64,000 bases of DNA from an uncultured Erythrobacter sp. (GCA_947503275.1 CANNCZ010000002.1:1322733-1386732), one strand, 5' to 3'; counted from the first letter of the stretch, positions 42,462 through 51,388 are shown. A program made the numbers and translations. Notes: a model not told the origin generated them from the letters alone.

Positions 42462-43610
42462 TTACCCTCCCATGCAGAAATCTGACCACTCGCGCATAAG
42501 TTCGCGTCGTTTGTCCAGATAATTGGTGCGGCGATAGGCGGCCTCCACTTTGTTGCTGACCGTATGGGCTAGTGCCGCCTCCGCCACCTCACCGGGATAG
42601 CTGGTCTTCTCCGCTGCCCAATCCCTGAATGCAGATCGAAAGCCGTGAACAGTGAAGGGTAGCTTCGCGTAACGCAGGATCTTGAGCAGCGTCATGTCGG
42701 ACATCGGGCGCAAGACGTTGCGACCGGGGAAGACCAGATCGCTGCATTCAGCGTAGTAAGGTTTGGCACGTTCGAGCGCGTCGATTGCCGCATCGGTCAG
42801 CGGGACCACGTGTTCCTTTCCAATCTTCATCCGCTCCGCAGGGACAGTCCAGAGTTTTGCGTCCAGATTGATCTCCGCCCATTTAGCACCCCGCACTTCG
42901 CCCGATCGAGAGGCAGTCAGTATCAGGAACTCAAGCGCGAGCCTTGCGACACTCGTTCGCTTGTGCAGATGCATCAAGAAAGTTGGGACATCCTCATAGG
43001 GCATCGCAGCGAAATGACCGTCCTGCTTCGGCTGTCGTGGCAGTGCGCGGCTCAGCGAGCGCATTGGCGCTTCGGTCGCGCGCATTCCGTTTGCGTATGC
43101 CCAATCCAACACAACGCCTATCCGCTGCTTTACCCGTCGAGCCGTCTCTGGCTTTTCCAGCCAGAAATCGAGAAGCACTTCACGGATGAGCGGTCCCTCG
43201 ATGTCGTTGACGAGTCTGTCGCCAAGCTTCGGGAAGGCATAGGTTTCGAGTGTATTGATCCATTGATCCTGATGCTTCCCATTTTTCCAGGTCACCTTTT
43301 GCTCAGAGTGAACCTTCGTCGCAGCTTCCTTAAAGGTTAGAATCTCGATTTTCTGGCGCTTGCGCTCTTCGATCGGATCAATGCCTCGCTGAATATCGCG
43401 GCGCATGTCGATCGCGAGTTCGCGGGCTTCAGCCAATGTAACTAAGTCTAGTGGCCCTAGGCCGATGTCCCTTCGGCGCCCGTTTATGGTCGCGCGCAGG
43501 ACCCAATACCCCTTTCTTGGGGCGGTGAGCAGCAGCGACAGGCCATCGCCGTCCATGTAGCGGCCCGGTTTAGTGAAAGCTCGAATCTGAGCAGCGGAGA
43601 GTTTTCCCAT
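42462..43610 (-). CDS. P4-type tyrosine integrase
   Basis: A 382-residue site-specific recombinase with the N-terminal DUF4102 arm-binding region (AFTKPGRYMDGDGLSLLL, ARELAIDMRRDIQRG), a SAM-like core-binding domain and the catalytic domain. Catalytic residues: Arg in LTASRSGEVRGAKW, His-x-x-Arg in VHGFRSAFRDW, His in LAHTVSN and Tyr in VEAAYRRTNYL. The start MGKLSAAQIRAF at 43610 is chosen since AGGA sits nine bases upstream; two earlier in-frame starts are possible. It lies about 170 bp from the tRNA-Ser 3' end that forms the attachment site, so it is the integrase of this element. Confidence 0.92.
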   Translation of the reverse strand: MGKLSAAQIRAFTKPGRYMDGDGLSLLLTAPRKGYWVLRATINGRRRDIGLGPLDLVTLAEARELAIDMRRDIQRGIDPIEERKRQKIEILTFKEAATKVHSEQKVTWKNGKHQDQWINTLETYAFPKLGDRLVNDIEGPLIREVLLDFWLEKPETARRVKQRIGVVLDWAYANGMRATEAPMRSLSRALPRQPKQDGHFAAMPYEDVPTFLMHLHKRTSVARLALEFLILTASRSGEVRGAKWAEINLDAKLWTVPAERMKIGKEHVVPLTDAAIDALERAKPYYAECSDLVFPGRNVLRPMSDMTLLKILRYAKLPFTVHGFRSAFRDWAAEKTSYPGEVAEAALAHTVSNKVEAAYRRTNYLDKRRELMREWSDFCMGG

Positions 43611-43629
43611 AGCCATCCATCCTGGTTCT

Positions 43630-43674
43630 CTTCCCACATCTGCTCCCACAATGGTGGGTAGAAAGTGTGGGAAG
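43630..43674. repeat. Nested inverted repeat between integrase and att site
   Basis: Outer arms CTTCCCACA (43630-43638) and TGTGGGAAG (43666-43674), inner arms CCCAC (43645-43649) and GTGGG (43654-43658). It overlaps the 5' leader of the integrase and could be an integrase arm site or an autoregulatory operator. Confidence 0.5.
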
Positions 43675-43776
43675 GGTTAGAACAAAATAAGAACTAGAGA
43701 TTCCGATGCAAGTCCGAAAAACCGCAGAATTCCGCGGCTTTCAGGGACTTTCTGGGATCTCTTGGGATGGTATAGG

Positions 43777-43791
43777 TGGCGGAGACGGAGG
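43777..43791. repeat. Right attachment site (attR) at tRNA-Ser 3' end
   Basis: TGGCGGAGACGGAGG, the CCA end plus acceptor and first T-arm bases of the tRNA on the minus strand; exact 15-base partner of 25498-25512. Confidence 0.75.
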
Positions 43792-43868
43792 GATTCGAAC
43801 CCTCGATACCCGTTACCAGGTATGGTTCCTTAGCAGGGAACTGGTTTCAGCCACTCACCCACGTCTCC
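43777..43868 (-). tRNA. tRNA-Ser (GCT)
   Basis: The 92-nt class II tRNA reads 5' GGAGACG on the minus strand, D-arm GTGAGTGGCTGAAACC, anticodon stem-loop TTCCCTGCTAAGGAA with anticodon GCT, a long variable arm, T-arm GGTTCGAATCC and 3' CGTCTCC-G-CCA. The CCA is encoded. The 3' end doubles as the element's attachment site, and insertion leaves the tRNA intact. Confidence 0.93.
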
Positions 43869-44156
43869 GCATGCGCATGCTGTTGGCTGCGAGGCGCGCG
43901 CTATAGGCGGGGTTGGCATGGGCGGCAAGAGGGGATTGAGTGCTTTTCGTCCCAATCATGCTCCCGCCCCTATGATAGGCGTCATTGCGTAGTGCCAACC
44001 GGATCTCAGTAGCGCACCTTCTCCAAGCGACTCGCCTCATCGCGTTTTCGATTCGGTTCACCGCCGATCCATTGTCGTTGCGCTTTAGAAGGAGTCTGCT
44101 TCGCCTCGAAGGGGGCAACCGTGACTGTGATAGCGAAAGGGCAAAAGGTGCCGACC

Positions 44157-45110
44157 ATGCGCAATTCTGGAAATCAAACCGATACTGGCATGCGGGGGCT
44201 CGCCAGAGCCATTGCGGCCATGTGCGCTGCTATCATGTTGAGTGTGTCGCCTGCTTATGCTCAGGGCGTTGAGAGTTTTGATCCCGATGAGGCGTTCGAG
44301 ACCGCGACAGAGACGGCCAGTGGTGCGGCTAACAGTGCCGCCGCTGATGCAACGAGTGCCGCTGGCGCCATTGACGCTGACCTGGTTGATCCGGCGCTTC
44401 GCTCAAATGTGCCGAATACCCCTGTGGTTGATCCTACTGTTCCTGCTCCGTTTCCCAACGAGGTGACTGAGGTCCCGGGCACCGTGAACGGTACAGCCGC
44501 TGGCCAGACCGGTTTCGATGATGAGTTTGCTCAGTATTCCGGCTCGCAAATCCCCAATGATGCCACCAACGTTGCCACTGCCAGCGGAGACAGCATCCCC
44601 GGTGATGCGCCCGCGCAAGCAAGCGCTGATACCTATGGTCAGGACGATTTGATCGGCGCTGCCGAAGGCGTGTTTGGCAAAGGTGCACAAGGGCTCGCTG
44701 GTTTGATCGAAGACCTCCTGCGCGAACAAGGTGAACCCAACGGCTACATCGTCGGACGCGAAGGCGGGGGCGCTTTCATCTTTGGCGTGCGCTACGGCTC
44801 TGGCACGTTGCACCACCGGATCGAAGGACAGCGTAAGCTCTATTGGACCGGCCCATCGCTTGGCTTTGATGCTGGCGCGAATGCGGGCAACACCTTTGTG
44901 CTCGTTTACAATCTGTTCGACACTCAAGACATTTTTCGCCGCTATCCCGCAGGCGAAGGGCAGGCCTATTTCGTGGGTGGCATGCATGCCAGTTACATGC
45001 GCCGCGGCGACGTTGTCCTGATTCCAATCCGCGTGGGTGCCGGGCTTAGGCTTGGCGTTAACGCGGGCTATATGCGTTTCTCTGAGAAGCACCGCTGGTT
45101 GCCCTTCTGA
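44157..45110 (+). CDS. eipA: EipA (DUF1134) envelope protein
   Basis: A 317-residue secreted protein; the signal peptide ends VSPAYAQ. Residues after about 190 form the DUF1134/EipA domain: GYIVGREGGGAFIFGVRYG, GTLHHRIEGQRKLYW, GPSLGFDAGANAGNTFVLVYNL. EipA is a small periplasmic beta-barrel needed for envelope integrity in Brucella. The stretch between is Ala/Asp-rich and probably disordered, making this longer than typical EipA. The ATG at 44157 (MRNSGNQTDTG) is chosen; a GTG 36 bases upstream is possible. It stands alone after the tRNA. Confidence 0.82.
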   Translation: MRNSGNQTDTGMRGLARAIAAMCAAIMLSVSPAYAQGVESFDPDEAFETATETASGAANSAAADATSAAGAIDADLVDPALRSNVPNTPVVDPTVPAPFPNEVTEVPGTVNGTAAGQTGFDDEFAQYSGSQIPNDATNVATASGDSIPGDAPAQASADTYGQDDLIGAAEGVFGKGAQGLAGLIEDLLREQGEPNGYIVGREGGGAFIFGVRYGSGTLHHRIEGQRKLYWTGPSLGFDAGANAGNTFVLVYNLFDTQDIFRRYPAGEGQAYFVGGMHASYMRRGDVVLIPIRVGAGLRLGVNAGYMRFSEKHRWLPF

Positions 45111-45212
45111 GGTTGCACACATGCGCTCGTTGACCTGCCAATGAAGCAGGCTTGAGCGAACGGGTTCAGATTGCTGTTGCGGCGCGCTTGCTCGCACGGC
45201 AGAGGGTTCGCC

Positions 45213-46391
45213 ATGCTTAACCGACTCGCACCCCAATCGCCCGATGCGCTGCTGGCGCTGATCAAGCTTCACGCCGCCGATGAGCGCGCCGACAAGGTCG
45301 ACCTTGGCGTGGGCGTCTATCGTACAGGGCAGGGAGCAACCCCAGTCTTTGGCGCGATCAAAGCGGCCGAACAGCGGTTGGTCGATACGCAGGATAGCAA
45401 GTCGTACCTCGGACCAGAGGGCGATATGGGCTTCGTTAACGCTTTGATGCCTTACATCTTCGGCGCGGACGCCACGATGGGTGGCCGGATTCAGGGGATG
45501 CAGACCCCCGGCGGCACGGGCGCCGTCCGGCTGGCTCTGGCTCTGGCTAGCAAGGCCGGAATGAAGCGGCTGCATATGGGTACGCCCAGTTGGCCCAACC
45601 ATGCTCAGATTATCGGCGATCTCGACCTGGAATGGACGGCCTTTGATCACGCCAATCCCGATGGCACTGCCAACCTTGATGCGGTGCTCGCTGCGATCCG
45701 TGGTGCGGGCGCTGATGAGGGGGTGTTGCTGCATGGATGCTGTCACAACCCAACGGGTATCGACTACAGTGCGGGTGACTGGGCCGCCATCGGTGATGCC
45801 TTTGTCGAAAGCGGCGCGTTCCCGATCATCGACACCGCATATCAAGGGCTGGGCCACGGCATGGAGGAGGACGCTGCTGGATTACGCAGTGTGCTGGCCA
45901 AAGTGCCAGAGGCGTTCATCGCATATTCTTGTGACAAGAACTTCGGTCTCTATCGCGACCGCGTTGGCGCGTTTTACGTTATGGCGGGCGAAGGGGGCGA
46001 TGTGCTCGACACGGCATTCTCCAACGCCAACGCTCTGGCTCGTGCAAGCTGGTCCATGCCGCCTGATCACGGCGCGGCTGCGGTTCGCATGATCCTGCGC
46101 GATCAGGAGCTTACCGCGCAGTGGCAGGACGAGCTGGACCAGATGCGCACCCGTATGCGCCAAGTGCGCGAGCGGCTGGCGGAGGCTGGCAAAGCAGGCA
46201 GTGTCGACCTCACTCCGCTTGGTGGGCAGAACGGGCTGTTCTCTATGCTGCCAGTTAGCAAGGAGCAGGTTGCCACTTTGCGTGATAAGCATGGCGTGTA
46301 CATGGCCGGGTCTGGCCGCATCAATGTGGCGGGACTGACGATGGACAACATTGACAAGTTCATCGACGCGTTGGCCGATGTGACCGGCTGA
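45213..46391 (+). CDS. Aromatic/aspartate aminotransferase, class I
   Basis: A 392-residue fold-type I PLP aminotransferase of the AspC/TyrB subgroup. The start MLNRLAPQSPDALLAL follows AGAGGG. Motifs: KVDLGVGVYRTGQG (substrate loop), PGGTGAVRLAL (phosphate binding), HGCCHNPTGID, and the PLP lysine in YSCDKNFGLYRDRVGA, where relatives usually have SxSKNF. The Arg in SGRINVAGL binds the substrate carboxylate. It likely interconverts aromatic amino acids and keto acids; it could feed the HPPD encoded 28 kb upstream. Confidence 0.88.
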   Translation: MLNRLAPQSPDALLALIKLHAADERADKVDLGVGVYRTGQGATPVFGAIKAAEQRLVDTQDSKSYLGPEGDMGFVNALMPYIFGADATMGGRIQGMQTPGGTGAVRLALALASKAGMKRLHMGTPSWPNHAQIIGDLDLEWTAFDHANPDGTANLDAVLAAIRGAGADEGVLLHGCCHNPTGIDYSAGDWAAIGDAFVESGAFPIIDTAYQGLGHGMEEDAAGLRSVLAKVPEAFIAYSCDKNFGLYRDRVGAFYVMAGEGGDVLDTAFSNANALARASWSMPPDHGAAAVRMILRDQELTAQWQDELDQMRTRMRQVRERLAEAGKAGSVDLTPLGGQNGLFSMLPVSKEQVATLRDKHGVYMAGSGRINVAGLTMDNIDKFIDALADVTG

Positions 46392-46823
46392 ACCACCCGC
46401 TCCGATTGCTGAGACTTGGACCACGCGATGGTGCGCTTTGCAAATAATGCGAGGGGCTCCCATAGCACGCGTCGCGCTCGCGGCTGAGCTTGTCAGATAG
46501 AGCTGTGCGAGAAATGCGCATTGTCCCTCGGGGCTTCGCCGATAACAGCAAACGTGCGGCTTCGCCCGCATAAAACCGCGTACGGGTGATCGGCGTCGAT
46601 GCCGAGTTGCAAACGGGTGGGTGAGGGCCTGAGACATAGCGCGCAACCGACCCCAGCCAAGCCCATGCTGCACCGCGGCATGGTTAATTTCGGCATACGT
46701 TCAGCTTCACAATTCTTTGAGAACAGAACCCTAGGTGATCTCCCTGAGACCAAAGTTGGAACCGGTTAACCTGCCGATTCTGACGCAACAGCAGATCATA
46801 AAGGCGGTCCAGAAAGATCGCCA
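46392..46823. other. Intergenic region before curlin gene
   Basis: About 430 bp with no convincing gene, terminator or repeat. It must include the curlin gene promoter. Confidence 0.3.
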
Positions 46824-48269
46824 ATGCACAGGGGATTAGAGTTGAAAAAGATCGTTTTGAGCGGCGTGTCCGTAATCGCGCTTGGCCTTGCAGGCCCTGC
46901 ATTTGCGCAAAGCAATGGCAGCGCAATCGACCAAGCCGGCGACAACAACACCGCCGCCATTAGCCAGTCGAGCAAAGAGAACAGCAGCACCGTTATTCAA
47001 GATGGCGCGGCGGATGGCGTGGCTAACGATGCCAATGTTGTGCAGGATGGCAAACGCGGCCTTTCTACCATTAACCAGGCAGGCGACAATGACGCCAATG
47101 TCACGCAATCTGCGGCAACCCGCGATGCCGTGAGCGTTGTTGTTCAAGACGGCGATGCAAACTCAGCTGACGTCAATCAGGAATCGGGCCGCAACACTGC
47201 CTCTTTCATCGATCAAGCTGGCGATGACCAATCGGCAACCGTCCTTCAGGCAGGCAACAACAACCTGTCTACGATCAGCCAGACCCAAAACACCAACTCT
47301 GCCAATGTGTCGCAAACGGCCGCTCGCAACGGCTCTTCGATCGTGCAGAACGGCGAAGAAGGCGACGTCACCGTCGTTCAATCCGGCCGTGCAAATGCGA
47401 GCTTTGTTGATCAAGACGACAACACCGACCGCGGCAATGTCCTCGTGGTGCAAAGCGGCAACCGCAACGCGTCTCTCGCGTTTCAAGATGATGACGATTC
47501 GAGCGTGAACCACAATCAGTCGGGCAACCGCAACTTTGCCTCTACCGATCAGGGCTCGTCCGATAGCTCGAGCACAATCAACCAGTCCGGCAACGCTAAC
47601 TTCGCTGCCGTAGTGCAGGGCGATGTTTCGGAAAACCAGTCGAGCAGCATCGATCAAAGCGGCGATCGCAACACGGCTATCGTCGCCAGCCAAGGCGTCG
47701 ATTTCCAAGGCCCGCGTCCAGACAACAACAATGTCAGCACCATCGTACAAAGTGGCAATGACAATTTCGGCTTCGTCAATCAGGAAGCAGGCGATAGCTC
47801 GCACTTCCTGACGCAATCCGGCAACAAGAACGCCAGCGTCACCGTTTTGGGCGACGACAGCGAAGCGGGCGAAACCGCCTTCACCGTACCAACCGGCAGC
47901 AGCGCAGTGATCTCTCAGATCGGCAATCGCAACTTATCGGCAATCGGTTCGGCTTCGGATGACAGCGAAGTGTTTGTTAGCCAGATCGGCAATGCCAACG
48001 TTTCCGGCGTCGCACAGCTGGCTGGCGGCTCGAACAACTCCGCTCTGGTCGAACAGAACGGCAATGTCGGCCTGTCCGCAATTGTCCAAGACGGCAATGG
48101 CAACTCAGCTGAGCTGGTCCAAGGCGGCCGCCGCAATCAAAGCTTCATCGCGCAATCGGGTAACCTCAACAGCGCAACCGTTGCACAAGGTGGACGTCAC
48201 AATGTCTCGACCATCCTGCAAACCGGCAATGGCAACGTTGCCACGGTGAGCCAGAACGCCGCTCAATAA
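46824..48269 (+). CDS. Curlin-repeat functional amyloid protein 1
   Basis: A 481-residue secreted protein made almost wholly of curlin-type repeats of about 20 residues, with the pattern SxIxQxGxxNxAxVxQ (e.g. AIDQAGDNNTAAISQ, TVLQAGNNNLSTISQ, SLAFQDDDDSSVNHNQSG). The signal peptide ends LAGPAFAQ. It is rich in Asn, Gln, Ser, Gly and Asp with no Cys. CsgA-type proteins assemble extracellular fibres for biofilm. The ATG at 46824 could be replaced by TTG at 46842, giving a start like LKKIVLSGVSVIALG that mirrors the neighbouring paralogue. csgG-, csgE- or csgF-like export genes are not in the window. Confidence 0.82.
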   Translation: MHRGLELKKIVLSGVSVIALGLAGPAFAQSNGSAIDQAGDNNTAAISQSSKENSSTVIQDGAADGVANDANVVQDGKRGLSTINQAGDNDANVTQSAATRDAVSVVVQDGDANSADVNQESGRNTASFIDQAGDDQSATVLQAGNNNLSTISQTQNTNSANVSQTAARNGSSIVQNGEEGDVTVVQSGRANASFVDQDDNTDRGNVLVVQSGNRNASLAFQDDDDSSVNHNQSGNRNFASTDQGSSDSSSTINQSGNANFAAVVQGDVSENQSSSIDQSGDRNTAIVASQGVDFQGPRPDNNNVSTIVQSGNDNFGFVNQEAGDSSHFLTQSGNKNASVTVLGDDSEAGETAFTVPTGSSAVISQIGNRNLSAIGSASDDSEVFVSQIGNANVSGVAQLAGGSNNSALVEQNGNVGLSAIVQDGNGNSAELVQGGRRNQSFIAQSGNLNSATVAQGGRHNVSTILQTGNGNVATVSQNAAQ

Positions 48270-48293
48270 AGCGACTCTCGAAATGACATCATT

Positions 48294-48332
48294 GGGGGCG
48301 CGAAGACATTGGTCTTCGTGCCCCCTTTTTTT
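48294..48332 (+). terminator. Terminator of curlin gene 1
   Basis: Arms GGGGGCGCGAAGAC / GTCTTCGTGCCCCC with one mismatch and seven T residues. Confidence 0.9.
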
Positions 48333-48380
48333 GCCGTGAGGCGCGGGATTTGTCGGATCTGTCCTAGTTCGACACTCGAA

Positions 48381-48416
48381 TCGCGAATCAGGGTTAATCT
48401 CCTTTAAGATTCGCGA
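48381..48416. promoter_or_regulatory. Inverted repeat before curlin gene 2
   Basis: Perfect 9-bp arms TCGCGAATC (48381-48389) and GATTCGCGA (48408-48416) with an 18-base spacer, 110 bp upstream of the ATG. It may be an operator or a leader stem-loop. Confidence 0.4.
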
Positions 48417-48527
48417 CTTACCTGTTAGCCAACCTTCAGAAATTGATCGCACGAACGGTCGATTCGGGTCCGCTAACTGGTGCATTACAGGGGGTAATGC
48501 CATCTGACCTTTTAGGGGAAAGCTACA

Positions 48528-50042
48528 ATGAAGAAGTACGTTTACGCCGGCGTTTCTGCCGTCGCGCTGTGCATGTCTGCATCAGCGATGGCGCAGAGCT
48601 CGTCGACGGTCACACAAACCGGCAATGGCAATGCTGCCAGTGTTGGACAAGTTGGCTCCAACACTTCTGAGATCGATCAAGTCGCTGATGACGCCCTGGC
48701 CAGCGTCTCTCAGAACGGTTCGAACAACAGCTCTGACATCGATCAGAATGATAATGCAACTGGGGGCGATAGCGGCAGCACTGGTGTGCCGGACTTCGAT
48801 CCAGAGGCTTTGGTTACGCAGAATGGCTCGGACAACGTATCCGTCATCACGCAAGACATCGCTGATGGCAGTTTCAACCAAATTGCAACGGTGGATCAAA
48901 GCGGCGCTAGCAATAATGCGCTGATCGATCAAAACTCTGATGGTCCCGGCTACACAGGTGGTTTGAGAGCCCAAGTCGTTCAGACCGGCAATTCGGACGC
49001 TGATATTCTGCAAACTGGTACGAATGGCGGCAAGAATATGCGCGCTTTCGTCAATCAGGACTCATCGAACGCACTCGTTACCCAAGCGGCAAGCGATAAT
49101 AGCGGTGTCAACCCGTCAGCTCTTGCAAGGATCGACCAGTTCGCGGGTTCGAATGCCACGGTCACGCAAACCCTGACCGGTGATATGACAGGTGATCTGT
49201 TCGCCGATGTCGATCAGGATAACGGCGCAAGTGCTGACATTATGCAAACCGCCAATGGCGTCGGTTCGCGCACGATGGACGCAATTGTGAATCAGAACGG
49301 CGCAAGCGCTGCGACTGTAACGCAGAACTTTGACAATGACGGGGCGAATACCTTCCTCGCCACGGTCACTCAAACCGGCGACATGAACAATGCGATTGTC
49401 GATCAGGATGACAAGGACCCGACATCTCAGGCAGATTCCAATCTGACTGCGAACGTGATCCAAACGGGCACCGGAAACTTTGCTGATGTTGATCAGGACA
49501 ACAAAGGTGCAACCGCCAATGTCACGCAATCGGGTGTGACTAACCAAGCGTTTGTCGCGCAAGATGGCGCTGGCTTGCTGGCCGATATCCTCCAGATCGG
49601 ATCAACGAACGAGGCGAATGTCAGCCAACTTGGCGGTTTGAACTCAAGCGCCGATATCGATCAGCTGGGCAATAGCAGCTTTGCCAATGTCACGCAGAAC
49701 TCAAGCGCGCGCAATGACAATGCTGTCGTTCGTCAGCTTGTCGGAAGCGATGGCAACACCGCTAATATCAACCAATCCGGTCTGGCTGGCTCACCATCGT
49801 TCAGCACGGCGACGATTGAGCAAGGCGGCTTTAACAGCACCTCGACCATCAATCAGAGCGGTATCAGCAATGATGCGTTCTCTGGCCAATATGGAACGGG
49901 CAACACCAGTCTGATCACTCAGTTTGGCGTTGGCGCGGGCAATTCGGCAACCGTGAATCAGTATTCTGACGGCAACATGTCGACCGTCACCCAATCCGGT
50001 GATGGCAACAGCGCGATGGTCACACAGGGCGTCGCTCCGTAA
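48528..50042 (+). CDS. Curlin-repeat functional amyloid protein 2
   Basis: A 504-residue secreted paralogue of curlin protein 1. The signal peptide is MKKYVYAGVSAVALCMSASA followed by MAQ, and AGGGGAAAG precedes the ATG. Repeats follow the same QxGxxNxAxxxQ plan (STVTQTGNGNAASVGQ, ATVTQTLTGD, SNEANVSQLGG) but with longer, more irregular spacers such as FNQIATVDQSG. It is rich in Asp and Asn. Each curlin gene has its own terminator, so they are separately transcribed. One may act as nucleator and the other as major subunit, as CsgB and CsgA do; this is inference. Confidence 0.82.
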   Translation: MKKYVYAGVSAVALCMSASAMAQSSSTVTQTGNGNAASVGQVGSNTSEIDQVADDALASVSQNGSNNSSDIDQNDNATGGDSGSTGVPDFDPEALVTQNGSDNVSVITQDIADGSFNQIATVDQSGASNNALIDQNSDGPGYTGGLRAQVVQTGNSDADILQTGTNGGKNMRAFVNQDSSNALVTQAASDNSGVNPSALARIDQFAGSNATVTQTLTGDMTGDLFADVDQDNGASADIMQTANGVGSRTMDAIVNQNGASAATVTQNFDNDGANTFLATVTQTGDMNNAIVDQDDKDPTSQADSNLTANVIQTGTGNFADVDQDNKGATANVTQSGVTNQAFVAQDGAGLLADILQIGSTNEANVSQLGGLNSSADIDQLGNSSFANVTQNSSARNDNAVVRQLVGSDGNTANINQSGLAGSPSFSTATIEQGGFNSTSTINQSGISNDAFSGQYGTGNTSLITQFGVGAGNSATVNQYSDGNMSTVTQSGDGNSAMVTQGVAP

Positions 50043-50068
50043 GAAACACTCGCTGATTTTGACTCAAA

Positions 50069-50110
50069 AGAGGGGCGCGCGGGCTTTTGCCTTCGCGCCC
50101 CTTCTTGTTT
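50069..50110 (+). terminator. Terminator of curlin gene 2
   Basis: AAGAGGGGCGCG pairs with CGCGCCCTTCTT (one wobble pair) around a 14-base loop, then GTTTT. Confidence 0.8.
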
Positions 50111-50440
50111 TGAAGCTTTCGTGGCTAAGTCTGGAACGGCGCTTTGTTTCCCGAAACGGTTCATCTCAAAGTCGCCCCGCGCTGTCGGTGGAACGCGTGG
50201 GGTCGGCAATTCTGTTCATCTGCCCGCAAGGTTTGGTTCAACAATTGAGACGAGTTAGCGCTCTCACCCGGCCAATAAATTTAGCCCGGGCGTTAACCAC
50301 ACATCAAAGGGGGTTTGCTCAGACGTTTGTGCAAAATGCGAAGAAACTGGGGCGGTTACGGGCCATTGAAAACGGCTGGTAAACTGAAAACCTCGCATGA
50401 ATTTGTGTAGATGACTCAGAGGACTTGAAGGAACAGGCCC
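50111..50440. other. Intergenic region before OmpA-family gene
   Basis: About 330 bp without a supported gene; the promoter of the OmpA-family gene lies here, with AAGGAA just before its ATG. Confidence 0.3.
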
Positions 50441-51361
50441 ATGAATTTTATCACTAAGGCACCAGCCGCGCTGGCTTTGATTGCAGTCGCTTCATCACCC
50501 GCATTTGCTCAGCAAGTGCCTGCTAGCGAAGCGCCACAACGCGTTGTCCAAGAGGACACCAGCGCTGTGCTAACCACCGTTTACGCGCCAGAAGCACCGG
50601 CGCTCGATACTCTGTCCGAAGGGCCAACGCTCAGCGGCTTTATCTCCGCGCGTAATGGCAATCGAATGCAAGTGACCGCCGAAGACGGCTCCACCAGCGT
50701 CGTGTCACTTTCCGATGAAACAAGCATCCGCGCTCGTGGCGGCTTCCTTGGCCTTGCCCGCGATACGCTGGGCGCGAACGCATTGCTCAACGGTCTTCCG
50801 GTAGAAGTTGAGACGCGCCAATGGGATGGCGGTCTCGTCGCCAGCCGCGTGCGTTTCTCTGGCAGTGACCTCGAAACCGCAGAGATGATCCGCTCAGGCA
50901 CTTCACAACGTTTCGCCCAACAAGGTGCGGCAATCGAAGAGAATACGCAGGCCACAGAAGCCCTGCGCGGCCGTTTTGGCGCGATCGATCAATACAACAT
51001 TCGCGGCACCACCAACGTTTACTTCGACACGGGCCGTTCGAACCTGTCAGCGCAAGCGCGCACAGAATTGTGCTCGGCTGCAACGCAGGCAGAGCAAACC
51101 GACAACGCGCTTTTGCTGGTCGTTGGATACACCGATTCCACCGGAAGTCAGGAAGTGAACCAAAGGTTGAGCGAGCGCCGCGCAGCCAGCGTGGTGAACT
51201 ATCTGCAACAGCAATGTGGCTGGGCACCGTATCGGATGCTGACACCGACCGGCATGGCGGAAGCTGATCCGGCGGCTGACAATTCGACCACTTACGGCAA
51301 AGCACAAAACCGCCGTGTTGCGGTGAATGTGCTGGTAAGCAAAAGTGTTGAAGGCCTGTAA
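50441..51361 (+). CDS. OmpA-family outer-membrane/peptidoglycan-binding protein
   Basis: A 306-residue secreted protein; the signal peptide ends SSPAFAQ. An N-terminal beta-rich domain (GFISARNGNRMQVTAEDGS) is followed from about residue 190 by an OmpA-like peptidoglycan-binding domain: NVYFDTGRSNLSAQAR, LLLVVGYTDSTGSQEVNQRLSERRA and AQNRRVAVNVL, with the Asp and Arg that contact diaminopimelate. It sits directly after the two curlin genes and has its own terminator. An anchoring role for the amyloid or envelope is suggested only by location. Confidence 0.85.
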   Translation: MNFITKAPAALALIAVASSPAFAQQVPASEAPQRVVQEDTSAVLTTVYAPEAPALDTLSEGPTLSGFISARNGNRMQVTAEDGSTSVVSLSDETSIRARGGFLGLARDTLGANALLNGLPVEVETRQWDGGLVASRVRFSGSDLETAEMIRSGTSQRFAQQGAAIEENTQATEALRGRFGAIDQYNIRGTTNVYFDTGRSNLSAQARTELCSAATQAEQTDNALLLVVGYTDSTGSQEVNQRLSERRAASVVNYLQQQCGWAPYRMLTPTGMAEADPAADNSTTYGKAQNRRVAVNVLVSKSVEGL

Positions 51362-51388
51362 GCCGCGACACTTGCGATAACTAACTTT

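Larger units (their letters stand above)
25498..43791. mobile_element. Integrative mobilizable element in tRNA-Ser(GCT)
   Basis: An 18.3-kb element bounded by 15-bp direct repeats. The right copy is the 3' end of tRNA-Ser, and the tyrosine integrase is next to it, the standard layout for P4-type integration. Contents from left: HipBA toxin-antitoxin pair, relaxase accessory protein and MobF relaxase-helicase, sucrose or fructoside utilisation cluster, two HEPN-motif proteins and a PD-(D/E)xK-like protein, integrase. No VirB/VirD4 or coupling-protein genes are present, so transfer would need a helper. The right third (38.4-42.3 kb) appears more AT-rich by eye than flanking chromosome. Confidence 0.75.

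Noticed and set aside
46493..46753. Minus-strand frame before curlin gene 1
   Set aside because: Cysteine-containing random-looking product with no signal; not convincing as a gene.
46900..50040. Apparent tandem DNA repeats
   Set aside because: They reflect the curlin protein repeats and are too degenerate at DNA level; no CRISPR spacing.
50111..50382. Frame of 127 codons after curlin gene 2
   Set aside because: Begins inside the curlin gene and runs through its terminator; no supporting evidence.
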